Positions 1 to 5,579 of a stretch of 8,066 bases of DNA are shown here, one piece after another. Under the pieces are notes generated by a model, which saw only the letters and a program-made list of their open reading frames with translations, ran no database searches and was not told where the DNA came from. The position numbers and the translations under genes are program-made. The DNA is from DATLYT01 sp035574455 (GTDB lineage: Bacteria > Bacteroidota > Ignavibacteria > UBA10030). Location of the stretch: positions 1-8,066 of the forward strand of contig DATLYT010000083.1 of assembly GCA_035574455.1 (NCBI GenBank), in the 5' to 3' direction. The first letter of the stretch is position 1. Each line of letters begins with the position of its first letter.

Positions 1-13
1 CCTCGCCCACGAC

Positions 14-144
14 GCATAACAGTCGTGTTCACGGCGTTCCATCAATTATAGTACTTGATAGATGTCGCTCAACGTCAGCTTATTTCGTCCGCCTGCGGCG
101 GACTTCATGCGCTGACGCTGCGTGAACACGACAAAACGTTAGTT
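14..144 (+). other. attC1 recombination site (end of cassette 1)
   Basis: Integron cassette recombination site; only the attC of cassette 1 is in the window. The left box GCATAAC (R'', 14-20) is followed by arm GTCGTGTTCACG (22-33). This is perfectly complementary to CGTGAACACGAC (121-132), followed by AAAAC and the right box GTTAGTT (R', 138-144). The centre holds nested hairpins: CGTCAGC (73-79) with GCTGACG (111-117), and GTCCGCC (87-93) with GGCGGAC (97-103). TTGATAG is at 55-61. Crossover is expected between G138 and T139. The R'' box implies that cassette 1 begins with GTTATGC, upstream of the window. This is inferred from fold and box layout, not from a database match. Confidence 0.85.
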
Positions 145-1571
145 GCAATTGCGGGCTTCATCGGCGCTTAATTCCAACGAATAGGAGAGACGATCATGTA
201 CTTTTTCTCTAAACGCGATTGGATTCTCGAGCGGCTCCGTCATTTTTCTGACCAGTACTCGGGATGGACGAATATTGCCGCCGCTTACCTCGCAGGCCTG
301 TTTGTGAACACAATGTCCGATCCGGGTGTACGAAACATAGGAGAGATCCTTGGTAGAATCTTCGATCTCCATCAAAGGCCTATGCCTGCGTTCCTATCGT
401 GGCTTGCACTTGTTGTTTTTTTTGTGTTCACAGCTGCTCGAACTCTTCTTCCCATCTACTTTCGGAAACGATCGTACGAACTGCTCCTTGCCAAAATGTA
501 CCGTGATAAAGTTGATGACTCAGTCAAGCAATTCCAGCGTGGCCGGATCGCCTGGGGAAGCAATTTGACTCTGCAAACTTGTCCTGATTTGCACAACGGA
601 TGGCAATTTCACGAGCTTCAGTTTAGCCACGAAACCGATTTTCATACTCTACCAGAAGGCATCGACAGCGCATACCAAGATTATTTGTCCCACCAGTTCA
701 ATCAGGAGTTTTCCTTTGATGCCACGCGACTGATGCTGGCCGAGAATCCCGTATCATTCTCTGACTTGCCTAACCTTCGCCTCAAAGTCAGAAGAACCAC
801 ATGGTCACAAATCCAGTTTTGCAACCGTTTATTCAAAGCTAATCAGTCTCACTACACTGATCAATTCCTCAACGGCAACATCGAGATTGCTAACACGCTT
901 GTCCTTCACCTAGTTGTTGCAAGCCACGACGGCTTTGTTTTGCTCACTCAAACTAGTGCCAAAGCCGCCTACTATCCGGAGAAGTGGGCTTGCTCCATAG
1001 GTGAACAATTAGACCCTATGGATCTTGCTGATGGAGAAACTAACGTCGCACTCAAATGGGCACAACGAGCACTTCTTGAGGAGCTAGGTGTCACGTCTGA
1101 TGCTTTCAATCCTACCAACCTTCGATTTATGGCCGTGTACCTTGAAGCCGATAGTGGCAACTTCGCTATTCCCTCCGTTGTTCGGCTCAACTATGATCAC
1201 TCTACCTTGGACGCGATCATCGACAAACACCCAAGGACGGATTACGAATTTCAGAATTGGCTTTTTGTTCCCTGGGATGATCTTCCACGCGAGCTCATTA
1301 GTCCAAGTAGGACATATCATCCCAATACATCGATGTGTATGCTTTATGCGTGTTTATTCAAATTTGGCCCATTAGAATTAAACCGGAGACTCGTCCTCCT
1401 ACACAAGCAATGAGCAACAATATAGAGTTTGCGGACTTCATGCCCGCAACTACAACTAACAGCACAAACCACGACACTCGCTCTTTTGAAAGTGAATTAT
1501 TGTGCTCGTTCCATGCCGCACTCATTTGATAGAAAAGCGTGGAGTGCGGCACGGCGTGGTTTGTGCACACG
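139..1571 (+). mobile_element. Integron gene cassette 2
   Basis: The predicted excisable unit runs from the TT of the first R' box to the G of the next one. It contains one gene (196-1413) plus its attC. Its first bases GTTAGTTGCAATTGCGGGC (138-156) are the reverse complement of GCCCGCAACTACAACTAAC (1442-1460), just ahead of its own attC, with two mismatches. That relation is expected because R' and R'' of one cassette pair in the circular form, and it is strong support for the cassette boundaries. Confidence 0.8.
196..1413 (+). CDS. Two-helix membrane protein with divergent Nudix-like domain
   Basis: This 405-residue protein is the only gene of cassette 2. It starts at ATG 196 behind a good ribosome-binding site (AGGAGAG, 183-189). 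Two hydrophobic stretches, about residues 24-40 and 65-87, suggest membrane anchoring, followed by a basic segment (RKR, 90-92) and a soluble region. From about residue 235 to 390 the sequence looks like a Nudix fold. It has a strand-rich start (TLVLHLVVASHDGFVLLTQT), then GE at 280-281 and RALLEELGV at 291-299. The latter matches the end of the Nudix box (REUxEExGU), except that Ala replaces the first catalytic Glu and the E-to-R spacing is two residues too long. Activity is therefore doubtful, and a nucleotide-sensing role is possible. The domain order resembles membrane effectors of phage defence, which is inference only. I do not recognise the family by name. Confidence 0.75.
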   Translation: MYFFSKRDWILERLRHFSDQYSGWTNIAAAYLAGLFVNTMSDPGVRNIGEILGRIFDLHQRPMPAFLSWLALVVFFVFTAARTLLPIYFRKRSYELLLAKMYRDKVDDSVKQFQRGRIAWGSNLTLQTCPDLHNGWQFHELQFSHETDFHTLPEGIDSAYQDYLSHQFNQEFSFDATRLMLAENPVSFSDLPNLRLKVRRTTWSQIQFCNRLFKANQSHYTDQFLNGNIEIANTLVLHLVVASHDGFVLLTQTSAKAAYYPEKWACSIGEQLDPMDLADGETNVALKWAQRALLEELGVTSDAFNPTNLRFMAVYLEADSGNFAIPSVVRLNYDHSTLDAIIDKHPRTDYEFQNWLFVPWDDLPRELISPSRTYHPNTSMCMLYACLFKFGPLELNRRLVLLHKQ

Positions 1572-1577
1572 TTAGGC
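1454..1577 (+). other. attC2 recombination site (end of cassette 2)
   Basis: The left box AACTAAC (R'', 1454-1460) precedes arm GCACAAACCACG (1462-1473). This is perfectly complementary to CGTGGTTTGTGC (1555-1566), followed by ACAC and the right box GTTAGGC (R', 1571-1577). A central 10-bp stem pairs TGCCGCACTC (1514-1523) with GAGTGCGGCA (1542-1551). TTGATAG is at 1526-1532. The layout copies attC1 while the arm sequences differ, so the fold is conserved rather than the sequence, as is typical of attC sites. Crossover is expected between G1571 and T1572. Confidence 0.87.
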
Positions 1578-1626
1578 GAAATGCCCGTTCACACGATTGC
1601 CAACAAAGAGCGAAGGAGATGCTATC

Positions 1627-3239
1627 ATGAGATTCTGCTTCATTGTCACCGCAATTTCAATCTACCTGCCAGCGTGGTCTGTCGGTCAGTGGCAACTCAA
1701 CGGTGTTGCCGTATTCGACACGAGCCTTCAAGGCAACAACACAACGATCCCGCACGTTGCACCCGACGGAGAAGGCGGCGCGTACATCTGCTGGGCTGAT
1801 TACCGTCATGGCAATTACGATATCTACGCTCAGCGGGTCGACAGTGCAGGCAATACGGTGTGGCAGCGAAACGGTGTCCCGGTAGTTGTCGCGCCCCAGC
1901 GGCAAGCTGACATGCAGATCATCAACGACGGATTTGGCAACGCTATCATTGCTTGGGAAGATGACCGTGGCACTGATACCTACATGTACGCGCAGAAGGT
2001 CAACCAAAACGGACAGACACTTTGGCAGCCAAATGGGGTAAAGGTTGCTGAACTCAGTGGACTCTTCACCAGAATCACTGCTGACGGTCTAGGCGGAGTG
2101 ATTCTGGCTTGGGATGCAGTTGTGTCGAACGATGACGTTGTAACACAACGCCTAGATAGCCTTGGTGCGCGCATGTGGGGTGACAGTGGGGTCCGAGTGA
2201 CTGACAGGCCTTCCACAATATACCCGGGAGATGTTTGGATTGTAAATGATGGTGCGAGTGGAGCAATCGTTGCTTGGACAGAGCGACAAATCAACCGCAT
2301 CTATGCCCAGCGTGTGGACAGTTCGGGCACGATTCGTTGGCAACAGAATGGCGTCTTGTTGAGCGATACAGTGAGCCCAAACATTGGGGTCGCCTGTGTT
2401 TCCGACGGTTTCGGAGGAGCGATTGGATACTGGGCCGTAAACAGGGATAACGGACCTGCCCTCGCACAACGCGTTGATTCGAATGGGGTGACTCGGTGGA
2501 TGTCGGGTGGTATTCTCCTCGGTTCCGCTGGTGGTGGGGGCAAACAGAGAATTACATCAGATCTCACGCATGGCGCATTCATTGGTCACGGCCTTTTCGT
2601 TCAGCATATCAACGGTAACGGAACAAAGCTCTGGCAGTCAAGCGGCGTTCCCTACACAACACTTCCTTCAATCGAGTCAACACAAGCGCGTACCGGCGAA
2701 GGAGGCGTCTGGAACTTCTGCAAGTCGCTCGACAGTGTGGGGTTCAACCTCTATCGCCAGTGGATTGACCACACGGGTACTCCGAGATGGGGGCAGAATG
2801 GGATACGCCTGCTCACAATCAATTCGACCCAGCGTCTTCCCCAATCAATCGAAGATGGACGCGGGAACTGTTTTGTCACATGGGAAGACGAGGGTACTGG
2901 GCCGTTTTTGTGGCAAAGGTAGACACTGGCGGTGTCGTTACGTCCGTGGGGGAGCCGCAAGGGAACGGGTTTCCTCTTTTGCCTCGACTCCATCAGAATT
3001 ATCCCAACCCCTTCAACAGCGATACCATCATTCGCTACGAGCTTCCCAAACGAGAGCACGTCATACTCAAAGTCTTTGACCTATTAGGAAGGCAGGTTAC
3101 GGTGATCGCTGACGGCATTGAGAGCGCTGGAGAGCATACCGTTGCGTTCAAGGCCAACAACCTGTCTTCCGGTGTCTATCTCTACAGACTCATTACTTCT
3201 CATTCGGCACAAACCAACAAAATGCTGCTTCTTCGCTAA
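1627..3239 (+). pseudogene. Secreted repeat protein with T9SS sorting domain, frameshifted
   Basis: This is an exported, probably cell-surface protein of unknown binding role. The first open part is 1627-2922 (431 codons). The rest continues in the -1 frame and stops at 3239. ATG 1627 is preferred over an upstream in-frame TTG because AAGGAGAT (1613-1620) precedes it and it opens a signal peptide (MRFCFIVTAISIYLPAWSVG). Eight modules of about 45-57 residues follow, marked by W-x-x-(x)-G/NG-V/I at W22, 79, 133, 184, 238, 291, 336 and 388, with recurring DGxGGAxxxW and IYAQRVDSxG, which suggests a beta-propeller-like fold. The C-terminal sorting domain is intact. Restoring one T in TTTTT (2905-2909) gives WEDEGTGPFFVAKVDTGG and joins the frames (about 537 residues). 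Either a real recent inactivation or a homopolymer sequencing error would explain this. Confidence 0.8.
2988..3239 (+). other. T9SS type A C-terminal sorting domain
   Basis: The segment begins LHQNYPNPFNSDTIIRYELP. It continues with VILKVFDLLGRQV, the GEHTVAFKANNLSSGVYLYRL core and a basic end, KMLLLR. This is the standard signal that sends proteins through the type IX system of Bacteroidota, where it is removed or used for surface attachment. It is read in a different frame from the repeat region upstream, so it can only be joined to it if the shift near 2905 is corrected. It is the main taxonomic clue in the window. Confidence 0.95.
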
Positions 3240-3260
3240 CCAATCAAAGGAGAACAGATC

Positions 3261-3380
3261 ATGAAGAGGCTATCGGTTCTACTTGTCGTATGCCTTACGT
3301 TTCTTGCCTCGCCGCTTCAGGCTCAGCAAGATACCTCAAGCTATTTCCCACTCGGACTCTGGGGAATTTGGCTGAATTGA
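3261..3380 (+). pseudogene. Secreted protein gene truncated by IS insertion
   Basis: AAGGAGAA (3247-3254) precedes ATG 3261. The 39 codons give a clear signal peptide (MKRLSVLLVVCLTFLASPLQAQ, cleavage probably after AQ) and the start of a mature protein, DTSSYFPLGLWGIWLN. The stop codon TGA (3378-3380) is the first three bases of the IS3-family element, so the gene was interrupted and the rest is missing: beyond the IS lies half an attC, not coding sequence. It sits 21 bases after the T9SS cargo gene and was probably cotranscribed with it. The mature part is too short to assign a family. Confidence 0.7.
3374..3377. repeat. Left copy of candidate 4-bp target duplication (GAAT)
   Basis: GAAT directly precedes the TG of the IS left end and recurs at 4080-4083 directly after the CA of the right end. 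The match extends to GAATT if one more base is counted. Duplications of 3-5 bp are usual for the IS3 family. A chance match is possible because the two flanks seem to come from different sequences (a gene and an attC). Confidence 0.5.
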
Positions 3381-3404
3381 AGTGTTTGAGAAGATTAGGA
3401 ACAA
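3378..3404 (+). repeat. IS left terminal inverted repeat
   Basis: It matches the complement of 4054-4079: TGTTTG (3383-3388) pairs with CAAACA (4069-4074), and GGAACAA (3398-3404) pairs with TTGTTCC (4054-4060). The middle differs and is one base longer on this side. Confidence 0.75.
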
Positions 3405-3460
3405 TTTTCTGGCGCTGTGAGTATATTGGAGAGACCATACTTTGAAAGGAGGAGAGCGCT

Positions 3461-3530
3461 ATGAGAACACAGAAACGGTACACCGAGGAGGAGAAGCTGG
3501 AGATTGTTTTGATGGCCTTGAGGAACGAAG
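3461..3530 (+). pseudogene. IS3-family OrfA remnant (5' end only)
   Basis: A strong ribosome-binding site, AAAGGAGGAGA (3445-3455), precedes ATG 3461. The peptide MRTQKRYTEEEKLEIVLMALRNE is the start of a typical IS3 OrfA helix-turn-helix protein (the usual opening is a basic, RRYTxEEKxxIV-like run). After about residue 23 the reading frame crosses a deletion junction near 3530 and continues out of frame through OrfB DNA to a stop near 3626. The helix-turn-helix and leucine-zipper parts of OrfA are absent. Since this start signal and the ends are kept, the deletion looks internal rather than a random fragment. Confidence 0.7.
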
Positions 3531-4052
3531 GGCATCACCGACGTTCCCGTGGAGAGCTTCGGAACCTATTACGTCATCGACCTGATCGATTATTATTCCA
3601 AATACAGTCTGGTCACACTCTGGTCTGAAAGGAAGGATACCACGGCTCTCATCAAGGCCTGCGATCTGGCCCTGGAGGAAGCTCGACGTTTAGAGCTTCC
3701 CCTACCGGAGAAGATCAAGCTCTTGACGGACAATGGTCCAGCGATGACTTCCAAGCGTTTCCGGAAATATATTGCCAGCAGTTGCTTTGTGCATCTCCGA
3801 ACCAAGAGTCATCATCCGGAGACGATCGGCTGCATCGAACGCTTCCACCAGACGCTCAAGTACGAGGAAGTCTGGGGAGCGATGTACGAGAATCCCTTGG
3901 TCGCAACAGAACGCATCGAAGCGTTCCGGGTTTTCTACAACACCGAGCGCATTCACCAGACCCTAGGATACCGGACACCGTTGGAAGTTATCGAAGAATG
4001 GAAACGGCAACAACCCTCAACCGATCACATCACCTACTCTCATGTCGCCTGA
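3531..4052 (+). pseudogene. IS3-family OrfB transposase, N-terminally truncated
   Basis: This is the C-terminal half of a DDE transposase (rve integrase core), about 174 residues with no proper start; GTG 3549 is only a nominal one. The core begins GITDVPVESFGTYYVIDLIDYYSKYSLV. In IS3 relatives this motif is W-x-x-D-I-T, and here the expected first catalytic Asp is Gly at the deletion junction. The second Asp is in KLLTDNGPAMTSKRF, the third acidic residue is in HHPETIGCIERFHQTLKYEE, and the end has the usual RIHQTLGYRTPLEVI. It lacks one of three catalytic residues and the N-terminal DNA-binding part, so it should be inactive. The stop at 4050-4052 lies just inside the right inverted repeat. 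Confidence 0.85.
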
Positions 4053-4053
4053 G

Positions 4054-4079
4054 TTGTTCCAAAGAAACCAAACATCACA
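4054..4079 (-). repeat. IS right terminal inverted repeat
   Basis: Read on the minus strand it begins TGTGATGTTTG and ends GGAACAA, mirroring the left end at 3378-3404. The last bases CA precede the candidate duplication GAAT at 4080-4083. Confidence 0.75.
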
Positions 4080-4083
4080 GAAT
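4080..4083. repeat. Right copy of candidate target duplication (GAAT)
   Basis: GAAT here matches 3374-3377 on the other side of the IS. attC2 also has GAATTAT at the equivalent position (1494-1500), so this copy is native to the attC site. Confidence 0.5.
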
Positions 4084-4171
4084 TATAGAGGTCGTTCCAC
4101 CGTTTTGCTCACGAAGGATTTGTCATTTGATAGTTCGCAAAACGGCGGCGTTGTTTGCCGAGACGTTATGC
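4080..4171 (+). other. attC3, right half only (end of cassette 3)
   Basis: The kept part has GAATTATAG and TCGTTCCA as in attC2. It also has the stem CCGTTTTGC (4100-4108) with GCAAAACGG (4137-4145), TTGATAG (4127-4133), the right arm CGTTGTTTGCCG (4149-4160), spacer AGAC and box GTTATGC (4165-4171). The left arm (expected CGGCAAACAACG) and left box (expected GCCTAAC) are not found: the IS lies directly against the remaining half. Without the left arm the site cannot fold normally, so cassette 3 should be unable to excise. Crossover would be between G4165 and T4166. Confidence 0.75.
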
Positions 4172-4196
4172 GCAATGCCATTTTCGAGAATCGACT

Positions 4197-5270
4197 ATGA
4201 TTAGGATTACCACAATCCCGATTTTCATGTTGTCCTTTTCGACGTCTGTGCTCGCGTTGCAGTCAACTGAACGCCGGATCCCGGTCAGCACCGATCCGCG
4301 CATTGAGCTGATGGGTGTCATCCAGGTACTTGCCGACTACTTTGTCGTTACCCCGTATAACTCCCGGTATAAGCAAGATGTTATCGACTACTTTGCTCCA
4401 TTCAAGAACCATCCTGCAATCCAAGGTTTCCATCATTTGAGTGAACGTGGCTTTGGCTTTGACGCAGTCCCTGCGGTCATGCTCTGTCTAAGCGACCCGC
4501 CTGAGTTGGTTCAACGAATTCCTTTCCCGAAGAGCGCGATTGAGAGAGCTGGTGATCGGCAAGCAATCGATGACTGGTTGCAGGACGTGCGCGACTTTGC
4601 GCAAAGCAGCCAATTCATGCGATTCTACAATAACCGCAGACCCACGTACGATGCCATTGTTCGATCTACAGAACCTCAGGCAGAAAAAGCGCTTCTCGCT
4701 CTACAGAACTATTCAGGTATGGCTCTGTCCAGATGTTCTCTCCTCCTTGGATTGCTCCTGCACGACGGTGGCTTCGCAACAACGCTTGAAGACTCTGAGG
4801 GTGTGCAGAATATCGCAATCATTGGTCCTACCAAACCTGTGGAAGACACGCCTGTCTTCGGCCCGTCAAGCCGTATCGCAGGCCTCACTTGGCATGAATT
4901 CAGTCATACGTTTGTGAACGCATTAACGGAGGCCCATTGGGATTCCCTTCGCCAGTATGAATCGCTTTACACTCCCATAGCAAAGCAATTAACCGAGCAG
5001 GCGTACCCCGATTGGCAAACTGCGGTGAACGAACACATCATAGTAGCCATTACCGTGCGCCTTAAGGCAATTCACCAGGAGCAAGAAGCGGCAGAGCACG
5101 AATTGAAGACACAAAAAGAAAAAGGATTCATCTACGCTGAAGACTTAGCCAACCGTCTGGTTGAGTTTGAGAACTCACGTGAACGCTATCCGATGCTTGC
5201 ACAGTTTTTCCCGAAGCTGGTCGCTGTATTCAGGGATCTTGCACACAACGGACAAGGCTTTGGACGGTAG
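4197..5270 (+). CDS. Secreted DUF4932-like zinc metallopeptidase-type protein
   Basis: This 357-residue gene is in cassette 4. ATG 4197 is chosen because longer in-frame starts would lie inside attC3. It lies 26 bases after the R' box and opens a signal peptide (MIRITTIPIFMLSFSTSVLALQ). Only a weak ribosome-binding site, GAGAA (4186-4190), precedes it. The mature protein matches the DUF4932 pattern: DPRIELMGVIQVLADY (33-48), then YFAPFKNHPAIQGFHHLSERGFGFDA (65-90). HEFSH at 233-237 has the HExxH form of a zincin active site (His233 and His237 as zinc ligands, Glu234 as catalyst). NEHIIVAITVRL has Glu279 as the likely third ligand. It would act outside the cytoplasm, and the substrate is unknown. 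The gene looks intact. Peptidase activity for this family is inferred from the motif. Confidence 0.85.
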   Translation: MIRITTIPIFMLSFSTSVLALQSTERRIPVSTDPRIELMGVIQVLADYFVVTPYNSRYKQDVIDYFAPFKNHPAIQGFHHLSERGFGFDAVPAVMLCLSDPPELVQRIPFPKSAIERAGDRQAIDDWLQDVRDFAQSSQFMRFYNNRRPTYDAIVRSTEPQAEKALLALQNYSGMALSRCSLLLGLLLHDGGFATTLEDSEGVQNIAIIGPTKPVEDTPVFGPSSRIAGLTWHEFSHTFVNALTEAHWDSLRQYESLYTPIAKQLTEQAYPDWQTAVNEHIIVAITVRLKAIHQEQEAAEHELKTQKEKGFIYAEDLANRLVEFENSRERYPMLAQFFPKLVAVFRDLAHNGQGFGR

Positions 5271-5303
5271 AACATTAGTCTTCGTGGTCTCACAACGGCA
5301 CTG

Positions 5304-5437
5304 CGCAAACACAGCAAACAACGACACTCTCTTATGTGATCAGGCTGTGTTGAAGCTCCGTTCGAAAATCGGTTGTTACCGTATTCCTCTCGAAGAATTT
5401 GTGCCTTGATAGTTTGCGAAAACGCTCACGCTTCAAC
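5304..5437 (+). other. attC4, left half only (end of array)
   Basis: The left box CGCAAAC (5304-5310, a degraded GCATAAC) is followed by A and arm CAGCAAACAACG (5312-5323). ACACTCTCTT follows, much like ACACTCGCTC after the attC2 arm. TTGATAG is at 5406-5412, followed by GTTTGCGAAAACG, similar to GTTCGCAAAACGG in attC3. GTTGAAGC (5349-5356) pairs with GCTTCAAC (5430-5437). The expected right arm CGTTGTTTGCTG and a GTTRRRY box are missing, so the site seems cut off around 5430-5440. Confidence 0.65.
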
Positions 5438-5461
5438 CCCACACTCTAGCCTCCTCTCCCC

Positions 5462-5490
5462 GTAACTTCCCGCCTTTTGCGTGCGTATCT
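5462..5490 (+). promoter_or_regulatory. Candidate ECF-type promoter of the sigma operon
   Basis: GTAACTT (5462-5468) resembles the AAC-containing -35 element of ECF promoters, and GTATCT (5485-5490) follows after 16 bases. ECF sigma factors often activate their own operon, and this lies about 90 bases upstream of the sigma start. It rests on consensus resemblance alone. Confidence 0.25.
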
Positions 5491-5572
5491 GCCGGGGCAT
5501 CAGGGGAGCTTCCCATTCACACCAGAAAATTGAGTATGCTCCGATGTCAACCGATTGAAGCCCGGGCGCGTC

Positions 5573-5579
5573 AAAGGAG
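5573..5579 (+). promoter_or_regulatory. Ribosome-binding-like AAAGGAG abutting ATG 5580
   Basis: AAAGGAG runs directly into the ATG with no spacer, which is too close for normal pairing. Either initiation does not depend on it, or translation begins at the in-frame ATG 5604 or 5640. No in-frame start lies upstream, because TGA is at 5556-5558. Confidence 0.4.

Larger units (their letters stand above)
3378..4079 (+). mobile_element. IS3-family element, internally deleted (702 bp)
   Basis: The left end starts TGAAGTGTTTG with GGAACAA at 3398-3404. The right end, read from the other strand, starts TGTGATGTTTG with the same GGAACAA (4054-4060 in complement). The ends form imperfect inverted repeats of about 26 bp and begin with the TG typical of IS3. 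Inside are the first 23 codons of an OrfA-type protein and the second half of an OrfB integrase-core transposase, joined near 3530. IS3 elements are normally about 1.2-1.5 kb, so several hundred bases are missing. With both ends kept and the transposase broken, it could move only with help from an intact relative. Confidence 0.82.
1572..4165 (+). mobile_element. Integron gene cassette 3, two genes, IS-damaged
   Basis: This runs from the R' of attC2 to the R' of attC3. It holds a frameshifted T9SS cargo gene and a truncated secreted-protein gene 21 bases downstream, with no attC between them, so the original cassette probably had two genes. The expected left box GCCTAAC (complement of the cassette start GTTAGGC) is absent ahead of attC3. 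It was probably lost in the event that left the IS3 derivative at 3378-4079. Confidence 0.65.
4166..5437 (+). mobile_element. Integron gene cassette 4, 3' end truncated
   Basis: It begins at the R' box GTTATGC of attC3 and carries one gene plus the left half of attC4. The start GTTATGCGCAATGCC (4165-4179) is nearly the reverse complement of GGCACTGCGCAAAC (5297-5310) before attC4, with one mismatch and one missing base, confirming that both ends belong to the same cassette. No right box follows, so it is the last cassette of the array and can no longer excise normally. Confidence 0.7.
5271..5579. other. Gene-free stretch: attC4 remnant and array/chromosome junction
   Basis: There is no convincing gene here. 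The first part, to about 5437, is the attC4 remnant. The rest is the leader of the sigma-factor operon, holding a candidate promoter (5462-5490) and a ribosome-binding-like AAAGGAG (5573-5579). No clear transcription terminator with a T-run is visible. Confidence 0.6.

Noticed and set aside
87..103. GTCCGCC/GGCGGAC hairpin as a transcription terminator
   Set aside because: There is no T-run after it, and it lies in the centre of attC1, where such hairpins are expected.
1597..1626. Upstream TTG start for the repeat protein
   Set aside because: ATG 1627 has AAGGAGAT seven bases upstream and opens directly into a signal peptide. The extra ten residues would put charged sequence ahead of it.
2889..2912. 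Programmed -1 ribosomal frameshift joining the cargo and sorting domain
   Set aside because: There is no proper X XXY YYZ slippery heptamer in the zero frame and no obvious downstream stem. A lost base in the T-run is simpler.
3782..4204. Plus-strand 140-codon frame running from the transposase through the IS end into attC3
   Set aside because: It is out of frame with the transposase, crosses a mobile-element boundary and has no domain or start signal.
55..5412. Four copies of TTGATAG as CRISPR-like or iteron repeats
   Set aside because: Copies are far apart, one per attC site, and part of a larger folded motif rather than a regular array.
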